Positions 37,240-48,100 of a stretch of DNA of 61,931 nucleotides are shown here, piece by piece. Origin of the DNA: Actinomycetes bacterium (lineage in GTDB: Bacteria; Actinomycetota; Acidimicrobiia; Acidimicrobiales; Palsa-688); the NCBI GenBank assembly GCA_021787365.1, contig JAJYMB010000052.1:1-61931 (forward strand). Reading direction: 5' to 3'. The position numbers and the translations under genes were made by a program. The notes below the pieces were generated by a model. The model ran no database searches and was not told where the DNA came from. It worked only from the letters and a program-made list of their open reading frames with translations. How positions within the stretch are numbered: the first letter of the stretch is position 1; the number at the start of each line of letters is the position of its first letter.

Positions 37240-37303
37240 CGTCACACAGGACCGGCGTCACACAGGACGGGCGTCACACAGGACCGGCGTCACACAGGAC
37301 GGG
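37240..37303. repeat. 16-bp tandem repeat, 4 copies, spanning a stop codon
   Basis: Units CGTCACACAGGACCGG and CGTCACACAGGACGGG alternate. The stop codon of the minus-strand membrane-protein gene (37290-37292) lies inside the last unit. The unit is not a multiple of three, so copy changes could alter that protein's C-terminus. Confidence 0.92.
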
Positions 37304-40040
37304 CGTCACCCTGGCCGCCGGGGAGATCACCGGGGCCGCCGGGCACCCCGACCGGCGGCACCTCGCCCGGGCCCGCAGGCCCGCCCTGGCCGCCGGCCTC
37401 GCCCCCTTCGGCCTGCCCGTCGAGCGCCCCGTCCTCCGGCTCGTGCGCGGCGTGGGCCGGCGCCGGCTTCCAACGGGAGAACAGGCCGCTCGACACGTAC
37501 CGCACGGCCCTCTCGACCGGCCCAGGGCCCGCCCCGGCCAGGCCGAGCCCGCTCCGGCCGACGCTGGCCAGGCGCGCCTGGGGCCGGCGAGCGAGCAGGA
37601 CGAGGCCGGCTATGGCGAGCAGGGTCAAGCCCCAGCCCTCGTAGTCGACAGGGGTGTAGCCGTACCACATCCTCACGTGGTGAGCGGTGGGGACCACGAC
37701 CATCAAGTTGGGGCTCACGCGGTACACCCCCTTGGCCCCGGAGACCTGCCAGTTGGGGAAGTACGAGACGGTGACGACGACGGGGACGCCCACCCGGGAC
37801 ACGTTGAAACTGAGCGAGGCGTTGCGCTCGACCACACCGCTCACGGCGGTCGCCGGCTCGTGCTTGACGGGCACGTTCAAGTCGCCGTAGGGGACACGCG
37901 CCCAGCTCTTGGGCCCGGTGGCCGCCAGGTATACGTCCCAGTCGCTCGAGTCGTCGTACCAGGTCGTCATCACGTTGAGCCACCTGGGCTGGCTGGCGTT
38001 GTTGATGCCCTTCATCACCACCGGCTGGTTGGCGAGGGCATGGACGCGAGGCGCGCCGAGCACCTCGTAGAACTTCCAGTACTGCTTCACGTTGGGCCCG
38101 GTCGGAACACCCGTCCCCGAGTTGCCCGAATAGTCGATGTAAAACGGCCCGAGCGTGGCGATGAGCTTCAACGACGGGTCGGCGGCCGCCTGCTGCTGCA
38201 GCTGGGTGTTGAGCGCCATGTAGTACTTGACACCAAGCATTTGCAGGTGCTGGACCCCGAGGGCGACGTTGGGGGAACTGGCGTAGGGCAGTCCCACCAT
38301 GGGGTCGGAGGGTTGGAGCGAAAGCTCGCTCTGGTCTATGAAGTGGAACGGGGTCGTGGCGGAAGCTTCATAATACAGCCCTTCCATCGAACCTATGCAA
38401 CCGTTGGTCCAATAAGGCAGGATCGTGAGGGCGTCAGGGGTCCCGTAATTGTTCATCTGGGACTGGTACTCCCACATGACGTTGCCGCAACCGTAGGTCT
38501 TCGAAAGCTTCTTCAGTTCCGCCACGATCTCGGTGTACTCCCGCCACCGCGTCTTCGCGCACGCCGCCGTACTGGGCGGCACCTGCACCCCCTTCGTGCC
38601 ACAACCAGCTTGGTAACCGCTGTAGTTCCAACTGATCCAGCTCGGTATGAAGCTGTTGGTCTTGTCGGAGATCCCGAGCCACTGGTACGTGCCGCTGGCA
38701 CCGGCGCGCTCGCCAGGCAGGATGTGGAGGGGGAACCCGACCCAGATCAGGGCCGCGACCAAGACAACGAGCGGTGCGGGGAGCGAGGCGGCCCGCAGCG
38801 TCACGGCGAAGCTCGTGAAGCGCTCGGCGACGAGCATGTACAACTGCGCCGCCGCGAGGCCGGCCAACAGGTAGAGCGAGAAGAACCAAAACGGCAACAC
38901 CCGCGCGTTCCAGAGGATGCTCTGGGGCATAAAACGGAACGCCAGCGCCGACAGGACGGCAATGATGAAGAAGAACTCCCCGACCCGGAGACGGCGCGAA
39001 AGGCTGAGCGCCGCACCGACGCCGGCCAAGATGAAAAGCCAGGAGTCGCTCGTCGGGAATAGCGTCGCAATATACGTCGATATGCGCTGGTACCCCATGT
39101 CCGTGACATAGGGGAAGCGCTCGTGGAACGGCCAAGCCCACCACCCAGCGAGCAGGCCGCCGACAACGGCGACGGGTACCGACCAGGCGAGCGCCCCCCG
39201 GATGTCGGAGGTGCGGAGCACGTACAGCACGACGAGCAAGACCGCTCCCCCCGCCGCGAACAGGGTCGGGTCGATGTGGGACATGAACACGCAGCAGAAC
39301 ACGACCGCGGCCCAAGCCCTGAAGCGCCCGGTCTGGAGGCCTCGCATGACGAGGCCCAAAAACACGAGGGCGAAGTCGAGGCTCCAGGCGAAGGCGAACT
39401 CCCCCGCCAGAGTCGACGCGATGTTGCCCCCGTAGATGGTGAACTCGGTGCCGAACATAAACGGCAACGTCGCCACCGCCAGCACGGCCGGCACCGGGAA
39501 CGGCGCCCGGGCCAGCCGGCCCATGGCCCACGCCGCGACAGGGAAGAGGATCAACGGCGCCGCGGTGACCAGCTTCATCGCCACGTTGTAGGAGATGACC
39601 TGGCCGAGGGCGACCACCGCGTAGATGGGGAGGGGGAAATAGAAGGTGATGGCGGGGAAACCGTCCCAGTTGGAAGACGTCCAACCGGTCAGGCGCCAAT
39701 GAGAAAGCAACTGGTGCTCCGCGACCCAGGGCAGCAACACGTGGGCGCCGGTGTCCCCGCCCGAGATCGTCGTGCCGGAGAAGAGCTTGGACGGGTCGAA
39801 CTGCCAGAAGACGAACACCGTCGACGCCGCCACGACGACAAAGGTGACGAGGTGCTCGGGCTGGCTTAGAGGAGCGAGGCGCCCCCGCGCCCAGTTGGCG
39901 AAGCGCTCCCAGGCCTCGCGGCCACGCTGGCGGGGGTAGTCGATCCCCCCTCCGTCGCCATAGGCCCCCGAAGCGTGCTCAGGTGCCGCCCCAGGCCCCG
40001 CGGTGCGGGACGCGCGCGCCCGCTCTCCCGCATAAGTCAT
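37290..40040 (-). CDS. Large multi-pass membrane protein, PTPS-related (GT-C-like)
   Basis: 916 residues. A soluble N-terminal ~60 residues precede about 13 membrane helices (about 65-480). The first outer loop has GGDTGAHVLLPWVAEHQLL and WTSSNWDGFPAITFYFPLP, typical of the PTPS_related/GT-C membrane family. A large extracytoplasmic domain (about 490-800) follows, then one more helix and a Gly/Pro-rich tail. The family is thought to transfer lipid-linked sugars or take part in surface glycan assembly. The tail is encoded partly by the 16-bp repeat. The substrate cannot be read. Confidence 0.82.
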   Translation of the reverse strand: MTYAGERARASRTAGPGAAPEHASGAYGDGGGIDYPRQRGREAWERFANWARGRLAPLSQPEHLVTFVVVAASTVFVFWQFDPSKLFSGTTISGGDTGAHVLLPWVAEHQLLSHWRLTGWTSSNWDGFPAITFYFPLPIYAVVALGQVISYNVAMKLVTAAPLILFPVAAWAMGRLARAPFPVPAVLAVATLPFMFGTEFTIYGGNIASTLAGEFAFAWSLDFALVFLGLVMRGLQTGRFRAWAAVVFCCVFMSHIDPTLFAAGGAVLLVVLYVLRTSDIRGALAWSVPVAVVGGLLAGWWAWPFHERFPYVTDMGYQRISTYIATLFPTSDSWLFILAGVGAALSLSRRLRVGEFFFIIAVLSALAFRFMPQSILWNARVLPFWFFSLYLLAGLAAAQLYMLVAERFTSFAVTLRAASLPAPLVVLVAALIWVGFPLHILPGERAGASGTYQWLGISDKTNSFIPSWISWNYSGYQAGCGTKGVQVPPSTAACAKTRWREYTEIVAELKKLSKTYGCGNVMWEYQSQMNNYGTPDALTILPYWTNGCIGSMEGLYYEASATTPFHFIDQSELSLQPSDPMVGLPYASSPNVALGVQHLQMLGVKYYMALNTQLQQQAAADPSLKLIATLGPFYIDYSGNSGTGVPTGPNVKQYWKFYEVLGAPRVHALANQPVVMKGINNASQPRWLNVMTTWYDDSSDWDVYLAATGPKSWARVPYGDLNVPVKHEPATAVSGVVERNASLSFNVSRVGVPVVVTVSYFPNWQVSGAKGVYRVSPNLMVVVPTAHHVRMWYGYTPVDYEGWGLTLLAIAGLVLLARRPQARLASVGRSGLGLAGAGPGPVERAVRYVSSGLFSRWKPAPAHAAHEPEDGALDGQAEGGEAGGQGGPAGPGEVPPVGVPGGPGDLPGGQGDARPV

Positions 40041-40116
40041 TACCAGCCATTGTGTCCGCTGATCGGCACGAAGGAAAGGAGCCTCGGGAGCGGCCGGCCT
40101 CCGGCGAGGCCACCGC

Positions 40117-40144
40117 GAGCCGAGGGGGGGCTTTCCCTCGGCTC
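40117..40144 (-). terminator. 10-bp perfect hairpin between two minus-strand genes
   Basis: GAGCCGAGGG (40117-40126) and CCCTCGGCTC (40135-40144) pair perfectly around an 8-nt loop. It lies after the small zinc-ribbon gene and before the large membrane-protein gene. There is no U-tract, so terminator function is only probable. Confidence 0.5.
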
Positions 40145-40178
40145 CCTCGGCCGCCGGCGGGCAGATCTGCGCTAAGTG

Positions 40179-40358
40179 CTAACGACCAGCTGTGGCGAGG
40201 TCGAGCACGCCGGCTAGGGGGACGACGCCGTCGTGGCCCTCCCACCATCGCAAGTCGCAGGGAGAGCAGCTGTGGAGAACCAGGCGTTCGCCTCTCACGT
40301 TCATCTCGATCACGACCTGTTCCCGGCCGCAGTTGGGGCACTTCATCGCCTTTAGCAT
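40179..40358 (-). CDS. Small zinc-ribbon protein
   Basis: 59 residues from ATG 40358, or 61 from the GTG at 40364. MKCPNCGREQVVIEM and LHSCSPCDLRWWEG give C-x2-C...C-x2-C, a complete zinc ribbon, with an Arg-rich strand between. Likely a nucleic-acid-binding or regulatory mini-protein; no family name is recognised. It is divergent from ftsH. Confidence 0.72.
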   Translation of the reverse strand: MLKAMKCPNCGREQVVIEMNVRGERLVLHSCSPCDLRWWEGHDGVVPLAGVLDLATAGR

Positions 40359-40433
40359 CGGCACCTGGGCCCCCGTTCCTTAGAGGTTGGTAAGCCTTCC
40401 CCAGCTGAGACGTGCTACGGGGCTCGGCGAGCG

Positions 40434-40439
40434 TAGGAT
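40434..40439 (+). promoter_or_regulatory. Leaderless-type -10 hexamer of ftsH
   Basis: TAGGAT lies 6 nt before the ATG at 40446, and no Shine-Dalgarno is visible. Confidence 0.5.
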
Positions 40440-40445
40440 TATGGC

Positions 40446-42419
40446 ATGAGCCGGCCCCCCGGTAACCTGCCCCAGCGCCAACCCGACCGCCAAAACGGCA
40501 ACACGCCGACCGGCATGCCGGACCGCAGCTGGAGGTGGGTCCTCGGAGCGCTCTTGGCCATCGTGGTGCTGGCCCTCGTCGTGTCCAACGTGATGGCTTC
40601 CACCCAGCCCTCGACCGTCGCCTACAGCACCTTACTCAACGACCTAAAGAGCGGTCAGGTCACAAAGGCCCAGGTCAACACCAATACCGGGGCGATCGTC
40701 TTCACCACCACGAGCGGCGTTGCTTACGCGACTCAGGGGCCAGGCCCGGGCCAGGACCAGACCGAGGTGCCCATGCTCACCAAGTACCTCGGCAGCAAGA
40801 ACCTCTCGTTCACGACGCCGGGCACTCCTTGGTACCTGTCGCTCCTCCCCGACATCGTCATCTTCGGCCTATTGATCGCCTTTATCATGTGGCTCGCGAG
40901 GCGCGCCCAGGGCCAGATGGGCGGCATCATGTCGATCGGGCGGAGCAGGGCCAAGGTTTACACGACCGAGCGGCCGCGGACCACCTTCGCCGACGTGGCG
41001 GGCTACGACGGGGTCAAGCTCGAGATCCGCGAGGTAGTCGACTTCTTGCGGTCGTCCAACCGCTTCAAAGACATCGGCGCCAAGATCCCCAAAGGCGTGC
41101 TCCTGGTCGGCCCGCCCGGTACCGGCAAGACTCTGCTGGCCAGGGCGGTGGCCGGGGAGGCGGGCGTCCCGTTCATGTCCGTGACCGGCTCGGACTTCAT
41201 GGAGATGTTCGTCGGCGTCGGCGCCTCCAGGGTGCGCGACCTCTTCCAGAACGCCCGCAAGCAGGCACCGGCCATCATTTTCATCGACGAGATCGACTCG
41301 ATCGGTAGGAAGCGTGGTGCCGGGCTCGGTGGCGGCCACGACGAGAGAGAGCAGACGCTCAACCAGATGCTGGCCGAGATGGACGGCTTCGAGGCGACGG
41401 AAGGGATCGTCATGATGGCCGCCACCAACCGCCCCGACATCTTGGACCCTGCGCTCCTCCGTCCGGGCCGTTTCGACCGCCAGATCGTGGTACCTCTGCC
41501 CGACCTCGAGGAGCGGCTCCCGATCCTCCGGGTCCACTGCAGGGACAAGCGCATCGGCCCCGACGTCGACCTGTCGGTGGTCGCCCGGGGTACACCGGGG
41601 ATGAGCGGCGCCGACCTCGCCAACCTGGTCAACGAGGCCGCCCTCCACGCCGTGCGCCGCGGCGCCTCGGTCGTCTCGATGAGGGACTTTGACGCCGCCC
41701 GGGACCGGGTCCTCATGGGCCAGCGCCGCGAGTCGACCGTCCTGTCGGAGAAGGAGAAAATGGCGACCGCCTACCACGAGGGCGGCCACGCCGTGCTGGC
41801 CTATGTGCTCCCTGACGCCGACCCGGTCCACAAAGTCACCATCCTCCCTACGGGCCTGGCCCTCGGTGTCACCCAGCAGCTGCCCATAGAGGAGCGCCAC
41901 ACCTACTGGCGGGAGTACATCGAAGACGCTCTGGCTGTAATGATGGGCGGGCGCTGCGCGGAGCAGCTCATGTTCGGGACCCTTTCCACCGGGGGTTCCA
42001 ACGACCTCCAAAAAGCCACCGAAATGGCCCGCAAGATGGTGCGCGAGTTCGGCATGTCCGAGCGGGTCGGGCCGATGGCCTGGGGCGGTGCGGGCGAGGT
42101 GTTCCTCGGCGAGGACCTGGTGCACAGCCGCGACTACAGCGACGAGACGGCAAGGGTCGTCGACGAGGAGGTCGAGCGGATACTGCGCGAGCAAGAAGCG
42201 AGGGCGCTGCGGCTCCTCCGCGAGCACCAGCGCGGCCTCAGCCTCGTGGCCCAGGCGCTCCTCGAACGCGAGACGATCGACGGCACAGAGGTCGGCCGCC
42301 TGGTCGACCAGGCTTACGGTCGCCCGGTGCACGAGCAGCTCGAGGTCCCGAGGTTCGCGCCGGCTCTGGTCAACGGCAACGGAAGCCCGAGCCCTAGTGG
42401 AACGATTTCAGCCCCCTGA
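40446..42419 (+). CDS. ftsH: ATP-dependent zinc metalloprotease FtsH
   Basis: 657 residues. Two membrane helices (about 29-51 and 135-152) flank a periplasm-type domain. The AAA module has Walker A GPPGTGKT at 222-229, Walker [13 protein letters not shown] and the second region of homology [21 protein letters not shown]. The M41 protease has H444-E-G-G-H448 and the third ligand in [12 protein letters not shown]. It degrades misfolded membrane proteins. The Gly/Ser/Pro tail is short. The next gene overlaps its 3' end by 23 nt. Confidence 0.97.
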   Translation: MSRPPGNLPQRQPDRQNGNTPTGMPDRSWRWVLGALLAIVVLALVVSNVMASTQPSTVAYSTLLNDLKSGQVTKAQVNTNTGAIVFTTTSGVAYATQGPGPGQDQTEVPMLTKYLGSKNLSFTTPGTPWYLSLLPDIVIFGLLIAFIMWLARRAQGQMGGIMSIGRSRAKVYTTERPRTTFADVAGYDGVKLEIREVVDFLRSSNRFKDIGAKIPKGVLLVGPPGTGKTLLARAVAGEAGVPFMSVTGSDFMEMFVGVGASRVRDLFQNARKQAPAIIFIDEIDSIGRKRGAGLGGGHDEREQTLNQMLAEMDGFEATEGIVMMAATNRPDILDPALLRPGRFDRQIVVPLPDLEERLPILRVHCRDKRIGPDVDLSVVARGTPGMSGADLANLVNEAALHAVRRGASVVSMRDFDAARDRVLMGQRRESTVLSEKEKMATAYHEGGHAVLAYVLPDADPVHKVTILPTGLALGVTQQLPIEERHTYWREYIEDALAVMMGGRCAEQLMFGTLSTGGSNDLQKATEMARKMVREFGMSERVGPMAWGGAGEVFLGEDLVHSRDYSDETARVVDEEVERILREQEARALRLLREHQRGLSLVAQALLERETIDGTEVGRLVDQAYGRPVHEQLEVPRFAPALVNGNGSPSPSGTISAP

Positions 42420-43740
42420 GGGGCCACGACCTGTCTACCAGGGGATAGAGGTTCACAGTAGGCGCCGGCACCACTACGGGCTCTTCCTGGTCGTAGTGGT
42501 GGTGGTGCTGGTCGCCGCTGGTGCCGTCTACGTGGAGCGCCACAAGATCCGCACCGAGGCGGAAAAGCTGTTGAAGATCGGTGGTACCACGACGACCGTG
42601 GCCACGACCACGACCACGGTCGCGCCCGTCGCGGTCGCGCCGCCGGCCGTCGCCGCCTCGCTGGCCCCCTGGCAGCTGCCGACGCCCATCACCAAAGCGC
42701 TGGTGCTGCCCGGCCCGCCCGGAAAGTTGCTCGTCATCGGGGGACAAGTGGCCTCGGGGGGCTCGGGGACGGGGGCTTTCCTCGTGGACACCTCCACCGG
42801 CCACCTCAGCCTGTACGCCAACCTGGTGTCCGGGGTGCACGACGGGGCGGCGGCGGACGTCGGCGGGCAGGTCTACATCTTCGGTGGGGCGGGCGCCGGG
42901 TCGACGGTGCAGTCGTTCGCAGCCCCTGGCGCGGGCGCCAAGGCGGCGGTGAGCGCCTCCTCAGCGGGAGCGCTCCCCGAGGCGCGCGCCGGTTCGGCCG
43001 GCGTCTCCATCGGGGCCTCCGCCTACATCGTCGGCGGCTACCGGGGCGCCACCACGGTCGACCGGCAAGTGCTGTCCACCTCGGACGGGGCGACATACGC
43101 CCTGGTGGCCAGGCTCCCTGTCCCGGTGAGGGACGCCGCCGTCACCGCCACCGGAGGCCAGATCTACGTCTTCGGCGGGGAAGCCCTCACGCCCGCCACG
43201 CCCGCCACGCCCGCCACGCCCGCCACGCCCGCCAAGCCCGCCAAGGCAGGCAGCGCCGCCAAGGCAGGCAGCGCCGCCAAGGCAGGCAGCGCCGCCAAGG
43301 CAGGCAGCGCCAGCAAGCCGGGCAGCACCAGCAAGCCGGGCAGCGCAGCCACATCAGGCCGCGCCGGCACACCCCCACACTGGGCCCCAGTATCGGACAT
43401 ACAGCACGTCGACCCGGCGACCGGCCAGGCCAGCGTGGTCGGCCACCTACCCGTAGCGCTCACCGGCGCGGCAGCCGTCAACCTGGACGGCGCCGTCTAC
43501 GTCACGGGTGGCCATGGGCCGGCGGGCTTCAACGCCACCATATGGGGCTTCGAGCCTGCAGGCGCCCGGTTGGTGGTCGCCGGCCACTTGCCGCACGCCG
43601 TTTCCGGCGCCGGCTACGCCGTCGCCCGAGGGGTGGCTTGGCTGGTGGGAGGCGATTCCGCAACCGGCCAGCCAGCGGGGTGGGTGCAGTCCTTCCGGCT
43701 CACGAGGCTCCCAGGGCGACCGCCGCCCCGGAAACCATAA
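42397..43740 (+). CDS. Membrane-anchored Kelch-repeat protein
   Basis: About 447 residues from GTG 42397, overlapping ftsH. One membrane helix (about 22-42, LFLVVVVVVLVAAGAVYV), a Thr/Val/Ala spacer, then Kelch-type blades with repeated VYIFGG, AYIVGG, IYVFGG and VYVTGG motifs: a beta-propeller facing outside. Residues ~265-320 are a low-complexity insertion (PAT and AKAGSA repeats) between blades. Such anchored propellers bind sugars or proteins; the ligand is unknown. The 3' end overlaps the convergent DUF5719 gene by 41 nt. Confidence 0.8.
   Translation: MERFQPPEGPRPVYQGIEVHSRRRHHYGLFLVVVVVVLVAAGAVYVERHKIRTEAEKLLKIGGTTTTVATTTTTVAPVAVAPPAVAASLAPWQLPTPITKALVLPGPPGKLLVIGGQVASGGSGTGAFLVDTSTGHLSLYANLVSGVHDGAAADVGGQVYIFGGAGAGSTVQSFAAPGAGAKAAVSASSAGALPEARAGSAGVSIGASAYIVGGYRGATTVDRQVLSTSDGATYALVARLPVPVRDAAVTATGGQIYVFGGEALTPATPATPATPATPAKPAKAGSAAKAGSAAKAGSAAKAGSASKPGSTSKPGSAATSGRAGTPPHWAPVSDIQHVDPATGQASVVGHLPVALTGAAAVNLDGAVYVTGGHGPAGFNATIWGFEPAGARLVVAGHLPHAVSGAGYAVARGVAWLVGGDSATGQPAGWVQSFRLTRLPGRPPPRKP
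43189..43347. repeat. Low-complexity tandem repeats in the Kelch gene (9-bp and 18-bp units)
   Basis: Four copies of ACGCCCGCC (from 43189) are followed by an 18-bp unit starting GCCAAGGCAGGCAGC: four exact copies at 43240-43311 and two degenerate ones to 43347. All are frame-neutral and encode a PAT/AKAGSA linker between propeller blades. Confidence 0.9.
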
Positions 43741-45163
43741 GCGGGGCCGAGCCCTCGACGAGGAGGGCGTGGCTCACGCCGCTCAGCGGGAACGAGGTGT
43801 GCTGGTTCGGTGCCAGCGTCGCGCTGAGCGCGCGGAGCAGCTGCCCGCCCGAGCGTTCGTAGACCGACACCGAAGCCCCAGTGGCGCTGAAGGTTGCGAT
43901 CCGCCCGCCGCTAGGCACCAACCAGCGTTTGGCCGGCTGCACCTCGCCGGTCTCGAAGGAGATGCCACGCCCGGACGAAGGAGGCCCAGACCGAGGAATG
44001 TCGTCCTGCACTGCCCGCACGGCGACCACGGGGACGGTGCTCGCGATCCGCGACGTGTAGGTGACGCCCGGCAGGGCCCAGGGTTGGCCGTTGGTAGTCA
44101 CGGCCGAGAGGCTGGCCGGGCCCACCGTCCACGAGAACGAGCTGCCCGTTCCCCTCCCTCCCGGGAGCAACTGCAAAGCGACGTGCGCCGGCGTAGTCCC
44201 GGGGTTGTAGACCTGGTAGGTCTCGGTCAGCCCCGTCACTTCACCGCCGCCCGCCCACCACCACTGGCGCGAGCTGGCCCTGGCGCCCAGGGTCAGGGCT
44301 ACTCCAGGCACGGGCAGAGCCGGGTTCAGCGCGCCCGGTGTGCCGGCCGGGGGGGCGCCGGCGGGGGGCGGCGCCACCCGTTGGGTCTCCCAGGCTGCCA
44401 CTTCGCCCGTCCGCGCGGTCACTGTCGTCGCAATGTCCAGCCGCTGGCGAAGAGCGGCGGCCACGTTTAGGACCGACAACCCTCGCGCCGGCACGACCAC
44501 GCCTTGGAAGGCGAGAGGTTGCTCGTCGCCCTCATTGGTGGCGAACGACACGTCGACCACGGCGGCCTTGGGGTAGGGGTTGACGAGGGAGAGCTCGAGG
44601 GCCGCGTTGCGCAGCACCGAACCGCCGGCGAAGTACCACTCGGAGGAGGCTGACGGCTCGCAGGCCGCCACCGATGAGCCTTCGCGCGTGCTCACCCCCT
44701 GGTAGACGCTCCCCATGCCGCCGTAGAGCTGGACCAACGCCCCCGTCCATTCACCATAAGCGGGACCAGGCAAGTGTTCGGGGACCGTGACGCCCCGGCC
44801 CGCCGGCACCGAGACACCCATGGTCAGCACCTGGCCGTTCTCGGCCACCAGGCGCACCGAAGCGTGCAGTTCGGCGGCCCCGGCGTTGTCGATGAGGAGC
44901 TGGCCGGCGGCGAGGCTCCCGCGCCCAGCGGTCCCGCCGGCGCAGGACCACGACGACGAGAGCGCCACCGAGGGCACGGCGCCTGCGGCCGACGGCCTTG
45001 GTGCCGAAGTGCCCGTAAAGGCAGCCACGGCGGCCACCAGCGCGGCGCCGGCGACCAGGACGGGCAGCCGGCGAGGCTCCTCCGTCGTGCTGGTCCCTGG
45101 CTCTCTCATCGCCTTCCTCATCGCCTTCCGCCCGGGGCGCCCGCTCGCCCCCAAGGTCGCCAT
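43700..45163 (-). CDS. DUF5719 family secreted protein
   Basis: 487 residues. One N-terminal membrane helix or signal (about 34-55). The rest is beta-rich with repeated blocks such as WYFAGGSVLRNAALELSLVNPY, WWWAGGGEVTGLTETYQVYNPG and WTVGPASLSAV, the DUF5719 pattern. In actinobacteria it is usually found next to a large GT2 gene, as here (22 nt downstream of it), so it probably works with that enzyme at the cell surface. Function not established. Confidence 0.82.
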   Translation of the reverse strand: MATLGASGRPGRKAMRKAMREPGTSTTEEPRRLPVLVAGAALVAAVAAFTGTSAPRPSAAGAVPSVALSSSWSCAGGTAGRGSLAAGQLLIDNAGAAELHASVRLVAENGQVLTMGVSVPAGRGVTVPEHLPGPAYGEWTGALVQLYGGMGSVYQGVSTREGSSVAACEPSASSEWYFAGGSVLRNAALELSLVNPYPKAAVVDVSFATNEGDEQPLAFQGVVVPARGLSVLNVAAALRQRLDIATTVTARTGEVAAWETQRVAPPPAGAPPAGTPGALNPALPVPGVALTLGARASSRQWWWAGGGEVTGLTETYQVYNPGTTPAHVALQLLPGGRGTGSSFSWTVGPASLSAVTTNGQPWALPGVTYTSRIASTVPVVAVRAVQDDIPRSGPPSSGRGISFETGEVQPAKRWLVPSGGRIATFSATGASVSVYERSGGQLLRALSATLAPNQHTSFPLSGVSHALLVEGSAPLMVSGAAVALGAS

Positions 45164-45185
45164 TTCGACCTGCTGCCCGGCTCGC

Positions 45186-48100
45186 TCACTGGCGGTCTCC
45201 CAAGAGGGCGAGCTCGTGCTCGCCGGCCTTAGCCGTCGCGTCGGTCAGAGCTGGGCCTGCCACGGGCTGGGGGCGCCGGCGGCGGGTGGCAAACAGGAAC
45301 GCTGCCGCCCAGAGGAGCAGGGTGGCCAGGGCGGCGAGATGCTGGCCGGCATCGCCGGCCGGTGCCACGCGGGTGGAGAAGGCCTGTGCGGCCGGCTGGT
45401 GGAGCGAGGACGGCAGCCGAGCGGGGAGGCGCCAGAGCGTGCCGCCGAGGGCGCCAGACGAAGGCGGCACGGTGCCTCCGGCGTGGTCGAGCACCCAAGT
45501 GCCAGGCGGGACGGCCCCGTACACGATGCCCCCGCCGGTGGCGCCGCCTATCGCGACAGGCTCAGCCTGGACGGGCTGCGCCTGTTGCGCCGCCACCCAG
45601 CGGCTCTTTGCCAGCGCGGCCGCCGAGACCTCGTTGGCCGTGCCGCCGGGCGGGAGGGCGAAGAAGACCGGCAGCCAGGCACTGTTGGCGTAAACGGCAT
45701 AGGACGGGTCGATCCCGACCTCAGAGAGGTCCACCTGGCGGGAGAGCGCGTGGAGCAATTGAGCGTCACCGGGGACGGCAGGCACGGCCACGTACCGCAC
45801 TCCGGCCAGCGCCAAGAGGTGGCCGAGCTCGGTGGTCTCCCCCTCTTCTGCCCAGGCGAGGTCTCTTCCGACAGACACCGAGAGGCGGCTCCGAGGAGAG
45901 GTCCACAGCTGGCTCGCTCCCGGGACACCGTCGAGGGAGGTGGCAAAGGAAGTCCCCCCCGGCTCGACCATGCCCTGTGAGGCGAGCGGGAGCGTCTCGG
46001 GCGTGCCCGCCCACAGCACCCGGTACGGCTGCTGGCCTGGGGCGGGGAAGGCGTACGCGGACCCGGCGCCGGAAACAGGGAGATCCCAGCGCCCGCTCGC
46101 CACCCAGGAAAACAGCGGCAAGACGGCCGCGAGCGCCGCAGCCACACCCACGGCCGGCACCAGCTGGTGCCAGCCGAACCTGTAGGCCGAGAGGTCGAGT
46201 TCCACCGAGGCGGCGCCGAGCGCGACACAGTAAACGAGCGCCGCCCCCGCCGGCGCCAGCAACACCTCGAGGCCCGAGGCAGGCGACCAAAGCCGGGCGA
46301 GGGCAAAAAAGCCGAAGGCCACGGCCCACATGCGGCTTGCTTCTCCGAGCCGCCAGCCACGCCCGATGACAAACGACATGGCGGCAGCGACGAGCAAAGC
46401 CCACCCGATATCGCTTCCTCCGTACGGCCCGGTTTGCAGACGGAGCAGTTGCGAGAGGGCCGGGTGCGCGGTGCCAGGTGCTCTCAGCGCAGGCCAGAGG
46501 GCGCGCACCGACCACGGGAGCAGCAGGGCGAAGGCGGCGACGGCGGCGACGGCGCCGGCGCCGGCGGAATAGAGGGCCGTCATTACCGCTTTCGGCACAG
46601 TGGGCACAGTCGGCACAGTGGGCACCCCGGGCACGTTCGGCACCCCGGGCACGTTCGGCACCCCGGAGCCCCCCGTGCGGCTGGAGGCCGCTTTCCTGGC
46701 ATATGAGCTACGGCTGCCGGCGAGCAGCGAACCTGCCGAGAGCGCTACGCCGATGGCTGCCACCACGACGACCATGACGGGGGCGAGCGCGCTCAGTACA
46801 GCGGTCGCCAGGGCAAGGCCGCCGAGCCGTCTCCAGCTGGGCGCGGAAGGAGACTTTTGGCCCACCCTGGCCAGGGCAGCGATCAGCCAAGGCGCTGCCG
46901 CGTAGCTGACCAGGCCTCCGAAGTGGCCCGCGGAGATGGCGTTGTACGAGACGGGCAAAGCGGCGTACAGCACGCCGGCCGCGAGGCGGCCTCGGGCGCT
47001 GCCGAACTGGCCGGCGCCCACGTAAGCCCCGACAGGCCCGAGGAGGAGGGGGGCGAGCACGAGCACGTGGGCGGCTACCCCTGCCGACCCGAAGCAGAGG
47101 ACGCCCAATAGGCCCATGAAAAATAGCCCCGGCGGCCCGAAGGTGCGCGCCCCGAGGCCGGCGGCGGTCGGGCCCGACCACCAAGCGTGCCACCACGAAC
47201 CGATCCCGCCGGCTGCGGTCGGTAGCTGGCCGACGAGAGGGAAATGTTGGGTGAGCAGCCCCCGAGAACCCGCGACCAGCAGCGCCACCAAGGCGGCCGC
47301 GGCGGCCCCCTCCCACTGCCGGCCCACTTGCGAACGCCCGCCCGTGGCTCTAAGGCGAGCAGGGCGGCCTGGGCGCTCCCGGAGCGCTGCCCGGAGCCGC
47401 GCGCTACCCCGGCTCTGTGACTTCCAGAGGGCGAAGTCCGAGACCCGGCGCAACCCTTGCGCCCTGCGCCGGTCCGCGAGCAGGTGGCGGGGGGCCGAGA
47501 AGGAGCTCGCCAGTGCCACCACCGGTAGCGTCCGGGGGGGACGGTGCCGGCACAGCCCCCAGACAGACTCGGCCAGAGCAGAGAGGACGACGGCCGGCGC
47601 CACAATGAGCAGGGTGGTCAGGCTGTAGCAGGTCCACAGGGCCCGTAAGCGGTCCCGTTCTTCGGCCTCGGGTCCTTCCCGGCAAGCCTCGACGTGGCGC
47701 GCAAGCGCTCTTGGCGCGACCACAACCCTCGCTCCGGCCAGCTGGGCACGCCAAGACAGGTCCAGGCCCTCCCCACCCGCTAGGCCCCCGAGCGCCCTCC
47801 ACAGGTCTGTTCGGACCAGCACGGCGCCGCCCGGGGCCACGAACACCTCGCGCACCGCGTCGTGCTGGCCCTGGTCGAGCTCGCCGGGCTCGACGAGAGG
47901 GTGCACCACACCCAACCGGTCTGCGCCCATGCCGACCGATGCCAGGCGCTCGGGGGCGTCCCAATAGACGACCTTGGGGCAGGTGAGGCCGGCGTTGCTC
48001 CGGTAGGCCTCCTCGACGAGCAAGCGGACCGCACCTGCCGACAGCGCCACGTCGTCGTGGCAGAGGAGCACGTGGGCGGCCCCTTCCACCATTTCCATCC

